NCBI GenBank assembly: GCA_027704905.1
Contig: CM051004.1
Coordinates: 16,380,390 to 16,444,389, forward strand
Length of the DNA: 64,000 nt
DNA from: Muraenolepis orangiensis
Lineage: Eukaryota > Chordata > Actinopteri > Gadiformes > Muraenolepididae
Direction: 5' to 3'
A program made the translations under genes and the position numbers. The notes under the pieces are model-generated. The model did not search any database. It worked only from the letters and a program-made list of their open reading frames with translations, and was not told the origin of the DNA. This document shows positions 45,104-64,000 of this stretch, piece by piece; the stretch's first letter is position 1; every line of letters begins with the position of its first letter.

Positions 45104-45425
45104 AGGCTTAACGTAACTAGAGTTACAAAACCGCGATCAATAATCACCAATTTCTCTGGCATGTCTTGTCATTAGCACTCACCTGTCAAAATATCTCAAC
45201 TTAAATCCTACCATTATGGACGTTATGTGACATTAAGTGTTTTTTTCTCTATTGAGCCAGTAAGGAAAAGTCCTAACGCAGCTTTATGAGAGGAAAACAC
45301 TTAATGTAACATAACTTCCGTAATAGTAGGATTTTGACAGGTGAAAGTGCTAATAACAAGACATATGCCAGAGACATTTGGTGATTATTGATCGCTGTTT
45401 TGGAACTTTAAGTTCCGTTAAGCCT
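45104..45425. mobile_element. Palindromic MITE, complete
   Basis: Arms of about 145 bp pair almost completely: AGGCTTAACG at the left end and CGTTAAGCCT at the right. Both arms hold CGATCAATAATCACCAA, TGTCTTGT.ATTAGCACT, CACCTGTCAAAAT and ACATTAAGTGTTTT in inverted order. The loop is around 45255-45280. No coding capacity. A partial relative is at 4500-4745. Confidence 0.8.
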
Positions 45426-45485
45426 TTTCACATATAATTTTAGACTGTCCCTTTCATCGATAGCCAGTGTGTGGTTGTCTGTGTT

Positions 45486-46040
45486 GGGCTGTTACTTCAC
45501 TACATGGACACTGCTTTGACAACTATGGTCCACTTGGACTCTGGCTGCGACAATCTTATCTGCCTAAATGAGATAACGCATAAAGTGACGTGTAGTCCGT
45601 CTGACTAGAACAACCGAATGTTCGAATGGGGGGGGGGGGGGTCTACAGAAGGTCCAGTTGTGATAGACACGGTTCGCCACTGGCAAGGGGGGATGGGTGG
45701 TCTACTTATTGTTTGGGGCCAAGGACCCCTTACAGGGAAAACATTTTTCAAATATGTGTGTGTATATATATATCAGTGGCCAAGCGTGTCTATCACAACT
45801 GGACCTTCTGTTCCCAAACTTTTCAACCCGTGACCCCCAAAATAACAGACCCCCCCCCCCCCCCCCCCACTATCACCATCCGACGGTGTCGAGATCGCGA
45901 ACATCGTGAAGTCCAACGAGGGGGGGGGGGGGAGGAGTCACTTTATGCCTTATTTCATTTAGGCAGATACGATTGTCACAGCCAATTTCCAAGTGTACTA
46001 TAGTTGGTAAAGCAGTGTCTATGTAGTGAAGTAACAGCCC
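45486..46040. mobile_element. Nested fold-back element
   Basis: Outer arms of about 105 bp: GGGCTGTTACTTCACTACAT at 45486 pairs with its complement ending at 46040, and the pairing runs inward through TGCCTAAATGAGATAA/TTATTTCATTTAGGCA. A second inverted repeat lies inside: ACAGAAGGTCCAGTTGTGAT near 45645 pairs with 45787-45812. Between the arms are G-, C- and TA-runs. The interior also has a hAT-like motif (TTCAACCCGTGACCCCCAAA). Confidence 0.7.
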
Positions 46041-46257
46041 ATCATCTTCGCCTTCGCCATTTTGACGTAAAATCCTACGTAGAAAAAACTTAGCACTACG
46101 CTAGATCCCCTCTCGCTCCAGCCAGTATACCTTCTAGCTCCCTATTGAGCTGTGGGGAAATCTGAAAGAAAACGCCCATTGGCTACAAATCACTATATGA
46201 TTGGTTGATCAAACTGTCAATCCAAACATACGCTCTCATTCAGTCTGAGGGCCAAAG

Positions 46258-46350
46258 TCATATATGTATATATATATATGTGTATATATATATATATATG
46301 TATATATATACGTATATATATATATACGTGTATATATATATATATATACA
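46258..46350. repeat. (TA)n/(CGTATA)n microsatellite
   Basis: TATATA runs are interrupted by TGTATA and CGTATA units, followed by a (TAA)n run near 46430-46455. Confidence 0.9.
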
Positions 46351-46977
46351 CGTATACAGGATATTTTGCTGCATCCAGTTGTAAGACAAGTCTCTTGTGG
46401 ACTACATAGGTAGAAATGACAATTAGATTAAAATAATAATAATAATAATAATAAATATATATATAAATAATAATATGGGGGATGGTCGATCCTTTACCCC
46501 AGTGTGAGGTCGTTAAGTTGTACTGCACGTTGTTCACGTCACGTCGGCCATTCTGGACGGACATCGCCGCTGATGTCCCGGAGATCCAGTTCCGGTACCT
46601 ATCCCGTGTCACCCGCCGGTCTCGCGTTACCTTGGTTCATACGAGCGCCCCGGTAATTCTAATTACTTGTCTGATACCTGTCGCCTGCCTACTACCTGTT
46701 CGGTACTACGCACCTCGACCGTACGGTATCGAGACTTCTACCCTGACCACTGGACTGTTCCCGTTTACCCGTGTTTTGTGTGTGCTTTGAATAAAGCTTT
46801 TCGTATTGCTCCACTGTGTCTGTTGTCTGCGTTCGGGGAGGAAAGATGTGTGGCCCTGTTGGCCAACGCGGCCCCCGGTGTCTACGACCAGGTTAAGTGA
46901 TTTTGAGTCCCTGATCGGACGGTTGGGTCAAGAGTTGCAGACGAGGATAGACCAGCTCAGGGACTTGGCAACCGTCG

Positions 46978-47820
46978 TTGCTTCCCTCCTCAGAGGGGTC
47001 CTCAGCGCCGCTCTGTCCCTGTCTGCCGACGCTAACAACGTCGCTATTCCCCCGTCTGACAGCGCCACGCTGCCCGACGCTGCGCTGCCCGACGTTGCGC
47101 TTCCCCTATCCGTCGACGCTGACGACGTCGTTATTCTCCCGTCTGACAGCACCTCGCTGCCCGACGCTGCACAACATTGCGCTTCCCCTGTCTGCCGACG
47201 CTATCGACGTCGCACCGCACCCGCCTGAGGACGTCGCTCCGCACCTGCCTGACGACGTCGCTCCGCACCCGCCTGACTACGTCGCTCCGCACCCGCCTGA
47301 GGACGTCGCTCCGCACCCGCCTGACGATGTCCCTCCGCACCCGCCTGACGACGTCGCTCCGTACCCGCCTGACGACGTCACGCGGCCCCCGTCTGCTGAC
47401 GCCGCGCCGCACCCGCCTGACGACGTCACACGGCCCCCGTCTGCTGACGCCGCGCCGTACCCGCCTGACGACGTCACGCGGCCCCCGTCTGTCGACTACA
47501 GAGGGGGTCGAGAGCAGACCCCAGAGGAGACTCCAGAGGAGGTCCCGGAGGAGACCCCCAGAGGAGACCCCCGGAGGAGGTTCCAGAGGAGACCTCCAGA
47601 GAAGACTCCTACCGACCTGGGCAGAAGGGGTGGCTCTCTTCCCGGGCCCCGCCCGCCCACCAAATCTCCTCCACCCCCCTGGATCATCGACTGGGAGGCA
47701 TACGGTCCAGAGGAGCGGGGTTGGCCCCCGCGCCGTTACAGTCTGGATCTGTTATTTTCCCTTGACTGCCACCGGGAACACCCCTTCAAGCCAGGTTGGG
47801 CGCCAGGAGGCGCCCGTTGA
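46978..47820 (+). CDS. Low-complexity ORF of the Gypsy-like element
   Basis: A 280-residue plus-strand frame ends four bases before the polypurine tract. Its middle is a tandem of DDVAPHPP-type 8-residue units changing to DDVTRPPSADAAP units (about 47205-47490). A Glu/Pro/Arg stretch (TPEETPEEVPEETP) follows, then a conserved-looking end (PPPPWIIDWEAYGPEERGW). Another frame at 46900-47000 shows a helical start (SLIGRLGQELQTRIDQLRDL), so the original frame may have shifted. It could be a retroelement accessory or Gag-derived frame; the function is unknown. Confidence 0.4.
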   Translation: MLPSSEGSSAPLCPCLPTLTTSLFPRLTAPRCPTLRCPTLRFPYPSTLTTSLFSRLTAPRCPTLHNIALPLSADAIDVAPHPPEDVAPHLPDDVAPHPPDYVAPHPPEDVAPHPPDDVPPHPPDDVAPYPPDDVTRPPSADAAPHPPDDVTRPPSADAAPYPPDDVTRPPSVDYRGGREQTPEETPEEVPEETPRGDPRRRFQRRPPEKTPTDLGRRGGSLPGPRPPTKSPPPPWIIDWEAYGPEERGWPPRRYSLDLLFSLDCHREHPFKPGWAPGGAR

Positions 47821-48029
47821 GGGGGGGGTACTGTCACGGTTACGGTGGTTGGCAGGGGGCGTGGCCAAGCCACGTGCGCTGGCGCCGCACACACACACAC
47901 ACACCTGTCAAATATCACCTTGTCTAATTGCTAATCACCTCACCTGGGGTATATATACTTTGACGATCCTTTACCCCAGTGTGAGGTCGTTACGTTGTAC
48001 TGCACGTTGTTCACATCACGTCGGACATT

Positions 48030-50667
48030 GATTGATTGATTGATTGATTGGTGATAATAGAAAAAGCACCATAAGCACTTCCAAAATATAGAAGACAACA
48101 TATACAGTACATAGAAATACATAGAAGACAACAAAATATCACGAGGATAAAAACACAATAAAGCCCGAGGGCTTATTTCCATTGTGGTCCTCTATAAACA
48201 GACATAAAACGTACTAAACGAAAATAAATCCTAAAATGACTCATTAAAAGAACATACTATACACAACAAAGATCAAACAAATAAGAGCAGTAGCAGCAAA
48301 GACAAAAGCAATAGCAGCAGCAGGGCAGTTCACTGACAAACAATCCACGTAGTTTTTACATGATTATAATTTAAAATTATTAAATTAGAAATAAAGATTA
48401 CAATCTAAAAACAAAAACAACGCATGGATGTGACTAAAACTTAAACTGAGCTATCTATTTTGTAGCCATTTTTTTAAAGCCACCTTGAATATGTTCAAGG
48501 AAGTGCTCTGTTTCAGTTGAGTGGACAACACATTCCACTGGATGGCTGCACTATAAATAAAAGTATTTTTGGCCATGAAGGTTTTAAAACACATGGGGAT
48601 GAAATCGGTTGAACTACCTCTTGTAAAATGATGGTGGCTCTCGCCCACAAGTTCGAAGTAGTTCTTTAGGTATTTTGGCACAGAGTTTTTGACTATTTTA
48701 AAAGTTAGCAGCATCTTAGTATATAAGGTGCGTTTTTCGACCGACAAAGCGTTAAAATGTGCTCTTGTTCCAAGTGGGTACGTGGATGACCTTTTAAAAC
48801 TATTCGCATTAGTTTGTTCTGTGCCGTTTGGTTTGATTTTGAACTTTTGAGCTAGACCTGTATACCATGAAGTGGCAGCGTAGTCAAAGTGACTCTGGAC
48901 CAGTGCACCTGCTAAGGTGCAAAGAATGTAACTATCCAAAAAGCAGCCTTCCTGGCCAGGAACTTTATTCTTTGATTCATTTTTGTGAGAGCTTTAACTG
49001 CCATAGACTCCCCGGACAGACAATTGTTCAAGATGCAACCCAAGTAGTTCACTTTATCCTTGACCAGAATTGAAACCTCTCCAACCTTTATGTTAAAACC
49101 AGGGGATCTAGCTAGCTTTATCTTTGACCCAAAAATCATGGCTTCAGTTTTCCCCATGTGAAGTGAGAGTCTGTTGTCGGATAGCCAATCACAGACCTTT
49201 AAAAGCTCCTCACTTAGGGTATTCTCCACCACTGATTTATCTTTGCTAGAGACCATTAACACAGAATCATCAGCATAAAGAAACAAGTTACAGAATGATG
49301 ATGTGGCTGCTTCAAAATCATTAATATATAAAAGAAAGAGTAAGGGCCCGAGGATGCTTCCCTGTGGCACCCCCCATCCCACTTTGACCTCTGAAAGTAA
49401 CCCACTCACTTTTACCACTTGGGATCTGCCAACAAGATAGGAGTAGACCCATTTCAGGGCTAGTTCACTAAAACCCATGGCTTTTAGTTTCAAGGACATG
49501 ATGTTGTGATCTACTGTGTCAAAAGCTTTCTGAAGGTCAAGCAAGACCATACCACACAACTTTCCTGAGTCAACCTCCTCCCTAATTAAATCAGTAAGGT
49601 ACAATAGGCAGGTTTCTGTTGAGTGTGACTTTCTAAAACCGGATTGGAACTCGTATAAAAAAATCATTATTTAAAATAAAAGTGTTAATTTGTGCTTGAA
49701 CCAATCTTTCTAAAATTTTAGATAAAGTGCTTAAAATGGAAACAGGCCTGTAGTTGTTCGGGTCTCTTTTGTTACCCTTTTTGAAGAGAGATATCACTCT
49801 TGCCCTTTTAAACTCAAGTGGAACTGTGCCTGACTGAATTGACAAATTGATAATATGTGTAACATGTGGAGCGATCACCACTGCAGCATCCTTAAGGAAC
49901 CTTGCAGGGATATGATCAAGACCAGCACCTTTCGAAGGGTCGAGTTCACTAAGTGATTTAAAAACATCAGCCTCAGAGACAATGGAAAATGAAAAGGAAC
50001 CCGGTTTGATACCCATCTGCCCATAACAAATCATGAGATGTTCCTCACCATAAGCCCCTGAAGGTTGTGGAAGCCTATCAACTAGCTACTTAGCAACAGT
50101 GGAGAAATGATTATTTAGCAGATTAGCAACTTCCTTTTTGTTTGAAGTTGCTTTACCATCTACCTCCAAGCTGATGTTGTTCCCTGTAGATGAGCTTTTT
50201 GTGCTGTAACCAACCTCCTTTGAGCATTTCCAAAGCATCTTTGGCTCCTGTTTGTGTTCCAAGATTTTATCGCTAAAATAATTTTTCTTTGCCTTTGTGA
50301 TCTTTCTGTTGACCTCATTCCTCACTTTTTTTTAATTACAAAACTGGATTGGTCCTTTTTTATCTTATACTCATCAAACTTAGCATTTCTTTAAAATGTC
50401 TTCATTAATCCATTTTTCAGTTCTTTGTTTGATTCTGACTGTTTTTATAGGTGCTATCTTGTTTAGGGAGTTAAGAAATGCTACATTAAAAACAGAGAGA
50501 GCTTGGTCAACATCCTGACACTCAAGTGTTTTAGAAAAATCCTGGTTGCCTTTTAAAACCTCAACAAAAACATCCTGACTATAATTCTTGCAGCTTCTTA
50601 ACTTAACTGAGTTGTGGTGATTAAAAAAGATTTTCCTAGTTTTCCTAGTAAGGAAAATGATGTCCCC
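48030..50667 (-). mobile_element. CR1/Rex1-like LINE inserted in an LTR
   Basis: Flanked by CATT at 48026-48029 and 50668-50671, consistent with a short target duplication inside the LTR sequence. The 3' end at the left is an (ATTG)n tail. Minus-strand frames: 50670-50380 and 50325-50086 (pre-RT region), 50034-49640 (RT fingers: NYRPVSILSTLSKILERLV), 49667-48912 (QSGFRKSHSTETCLL, PQGSILGPLLFLLYINDF, catalytic LYADDSVLM) and 48939-48451 (C-terminal, QSHFDYAATSWY). Frameshifts at about 48920 and 49650 inactivate it. The endonuclease is absent. Confidence 0.85.
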
Positions 50668-51000
50668 CATTCTGGACGGACATCGCCGCTGATGTCCCGG
50701 AGATCCAGTTCCAGTACCTATCCCGCATCACCCGCCGGACTCGCGTTACCCTCGTTCATACGAGCGCCCCGGTAATTCTAATTACTTGTCTGATACCTGT
50801 CGCCTGCCTACTACCCGTTCGGTACTACGCACCTCGACCTCCCGGTACGCAGACTCCTCCCCCGTCCCGGACGACTCGTCGGTCTACTACCTGCCGGTAC
50901 TCTGCGGATCGACCTCCCGGAACCCTGACCCCTGGACTGTATTGCTCCACTGTGTCTGTTGTATGCGTTCGGGGTCCAACCCACACCCCACATCGTGACA

Positions 51001-52065
51001 GAAACATGATTATAAAGAGCATTTAGGGTCCATTTAGTACATGATTCAAGAAGTACAATTAAATGCTAACTCCCCATTCCCTTCCGCAGTAGAAATTTCC
51101 TACAACAACAATGATACTCTAAGTATTGTGGTTTTCATTGTAGACCTGGTCTCATATTGTCTCCACCAGAGGTTCTTGAACAATTTGTTTTACTAATCAG
51201 TGGTTTTAACATTCATGTTTTATTAAAATCTCAGTCGTTGTCCTTTAGGAGAAAATATGAGTTGAAAAATGAATGTCTGGTGAATATTGAATATGAAATG
51301 AAGTGTCTCTAGGACCAGGCGAATAGCCAACTTCTGGCTCTTCTCACGGTTGGAATTTCCCTTCTGGTCTTTTCTACGTTTCATAGTTTGGAGATGCGTG
51401 TAGGCCTATTTCTTTATGGAAACTACCCCCTCACCTTTAAAAAACAATGTGTAGGAGGATGTAAAATCAGAAAAACAACCAATCTCCCTTGGTATAGCCT
51501 AATTGTGAAATACAATAATAGACTATCTTCTTATTGTAAGTTAGCTGTAAGACTTCCACAACTTCCACTTGCACCACGTTGCTTTTAGGTTACTGCACGA
51601 GTTGTAAATGGTGTAAATGATTTGATAAGCAGTTTTTGCATCACCACCCACGCTTAGAACCAAGTAAAATCATAATTTGTGGTAAAGAACAACGGGGTTA
51701 CCGAAGTAGGACATCTGCAATGTTCAAACTTGAGCTCAATGCTTCTGCAGCTGCTACAATACCACCAAACTAGGTCATTTGCCTTTCAAGATGCTTCACA
51801 TACATTCGTACAAAGTCTACGTGCGACATGGTTCAACCCTGTGCACTTCTTAAAGCCTTTGTTGGATGACAAACGCTTCGTCGAGCCTTCTGGTTCATCA
51901 GGTTGGACACGTAACCGTCAGGTTACAGGTTGGACACGCTTTGACCGTAATCATTGTCATCATGAAGATGTGTACGCGGATACGAAGATCCTGATGTTTT
52001 TCTCTGGACTGTTTTAAATCACCTAATGTGTGATCAAAGAACAAGTATCCCAACGACGAGCTACG
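51001..52065. promoter_or_regulatory. Upstream region of the cytokine receptor
   Basis: About 1 kb between the LTR element and the receptor start codon. I see no repeat and no convincing TATA or initiator. A short imperfect tandem (GGTTGGACACGTAACCGTCA / GGTTACAGGTTGGACACG) lies near 51900. It presumably holds the promoter and 5' UTR, an inference from position only. Confidence 0.3.
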
Positions 52066-62928
<10,863 letters not shown>

Positions 62929-63324
62929 AGAAAGGTTCTGAAGGTGTTTGGTGTCAATCCATGTTTTGTTAAAGTGTTTTTTTTTCCTCAGGTAACTGCA
63001 CTGACAATAGAGCAAAGCAGCATGGCCCTGCCAAACAAATATAATAACCGACCACTAATGCAATCAAGTGATGTAATGGATACTTTTGTCATTCAATGTG
63101 TCTGATTGTACACATCCCATCCGATTGATTTGAAACCTTTACAGACACTTTTTTACAGTGTGCTACTGCTGGCAGAGTTTGTGTTCACCAATTACACGCT
63201 TACAGATCCTAGTGAAAAGCCCTGCGTCTGGGTTCCTGAAATAACTACCTTGGATGGGGTAATATAGTTCACAGGCGGCTTCACTGAGGCTCATGACAGT
63301 TCCAGGACAGGGAGGGACTTTTAA

Positions 63325-63330
63325 AATAAA
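63325..63330 (+). terminator. Candidate poly(A) signal of the receptor gene
   Basis: AATAAA lies 397 bp after the receptor stop codon, in TTTTAAAATAAAAGAAG. It is the first canonical hexamer downstream of the stop. Confidence 0.55.
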
Positions 63331-63518
63331 AGAAGTGTGAACGGCAGAAGGTCGGTTTTTGTGTTAAAATTAGACTGCGGTTTGAAGTTTGAGAACCCCA
63401 GAACACTTTTATTCTACCAACATCTCTTTTCAAGGACATCTTTTTGTAGTTTACCAAGTACTGTTTTACTTTTACATGAGTTGTTTTCTCAAATGGAAAT
63501 TTAACTAAATCAAAATCT

Positions 63519-63747
63519 GGAGGGTTGAATCCTCTTTATTGGTCATACATGTACACACACAGTGAAATTAGTTTCTCTGCATTTAACCCATCCTATTAGG
63601 AGCAATGGGCAGCTATTTTTATATACAGTGCCCGGGGAGCAGTGTTGGGGTCTCGTTTCTTGCTCAAGGGCACCTCGGCAGTTCCCAGGTGTTTCGGCGA
63701 CTTGAACCTGCGACCCGAGTCCCGATTAACTGAGCTACTGCCGCTTA
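63519..63747 (-). mobile_element. tRNA-derived SINE
   Basis: On the minus strand the head carries an A-box-like TAGCTCAGTTAATCGG (63739-63724) and a B-box GGTTCAAGTCG (about 63709-63699) with tRNA-like spacing. A SINE body with GCTGCCCATTGCTCC follows, and then a tail shared with 55103-55180. It is not a functional tRNA because the stems do not all pair. Confidence 0.65.
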
Positions 63748-64000
63748 CTTGAGTAACTCTTTATAGGAGTAATTGTACTTTTACTTGGGTATAGATGTTC
63801 AGTACTCTACCCACCTTTGCACACAACACAATTTCAGAGGAAGTTTATTTGTCTATTGCAGATCAGGTTATGGGAGCGATTGCACATTTTTGCAGGAGGT
63901 CGGCGATCATGTAACATTCTCTATAAATAAATGTTCAAGTTTAGATGTTTGGTAGGGACAATTAACTTGTTTCCTGACATTGAGGTGGACCTCTGTCTCC
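63748..64000. other. Right edge, nothing recognised
   Basis: AT-rich sequence downstream of the SINE. No exon with conserved content was found. Confidence 0.4.

Larger units (their letters stand above)
46487..51000 (+). mobile_element. Non-autonomous Gypsy-like LTR element
   Basis: A partial 5' LTR (46487 to about 46838, lacking its first 135 bp and its last bases) precedes an internal region of about 1 kb. A polypurine tract (TTGAGGGGGGGG, about 47817-47828) abuts the 3' LTR, which starts TGTCACGG at 47832 and ends CATCGTGACA at 51000. The 3' LTR is split by a LINE at 48030-50667. The same LTR family is seen solo at 38890-39316. No gag, protease or polymerase is present; the internal part carries only a low-complexity open frame. 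Confidence 0.75.

Noticed and set aside
47177..48031. Alternative 284-residue Thr/Arg-rich frame in the Gypsy-like element
   Set aside because: It runs through the LTR border and depends on the tandem repeat. The overlapping frame ending just before the polypurine tract is more plausible.

Overview
This is a stretch of fish (teleost) nuclear DNA. The signs are long (GT)n/(CA)n tracts, GT-AG introns, vertebrate genes, and many fish-type transposons (hAT, Copia and Gypsy LTR elements, L1-like and CR1/L2/Rex1-like LINEs, tRNA-derived SINEs, palindromic MITEs). No operons, CRISPR arrays or functional RNA genes were seen.

Layout. (1) 1-3.8 kb: the first three coding exons of ttc39c on the minus strand; the rest lies off the left edge. 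(2) 4.8-10.9 kb: six exon candidates on the minus strand, five of which chain in phase; I do not recognise the protein. A CpG-rich stretch with NRF1-, CRE- and CCAAT-like sites at 11.4-11.8 kb may be its promoter. (3) 11.9-22.9 kb: transposons: a deleted Copia element with two LTRs, an ISL2EU-like element with a THAP fragment split by a hAT insertion, and a 4.3-kb DNA element carrying exons of a fish-wide uncharacterised family. (4) 23.0-37.0 kb: the most unusual region. A multi-exon plus-strand gene is built from five tandem copies of a 1.7-2.9 kb unit. The exons consist of an in-frame 54-bp (18-residue) repeat plus a Gag-like segment, preceded by a protein-kinase N-lobe-like exon and followed by a poly-lysine last exon. 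Nearly all internal exons are phase 0-0, and many splice sites fall at fixed positions inside the 54-bp repeat. (5) 37.0-51.0 kb: nested retroelements: an L1 broken by a solo Gypsy LTR, a hAT and a solo Copia LTR (all with perfect target duplications), a CR1/L2-like LINE, two palindromic elements, and a non-autonomous Gypsy-like element whose 3' LTR is split by another LINE. (6) 52.0-63.5 kb: an intact 16-exon plus-strand gene for a long class I cytokine receptor of the gp130/IL-12R beta2/IL-23R type (942 residues when the predicted exons are joined in phase), with a hAT in intron 12.

ttc39c and the receptor are ordinary host genes. The repeat-exon gene in the middle has no obvious homologue that I recognise and is the best candidate for a previously undescribed locus. 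All exon boundaries are predictions from splice consensus and reading phase, without transcript evidence.
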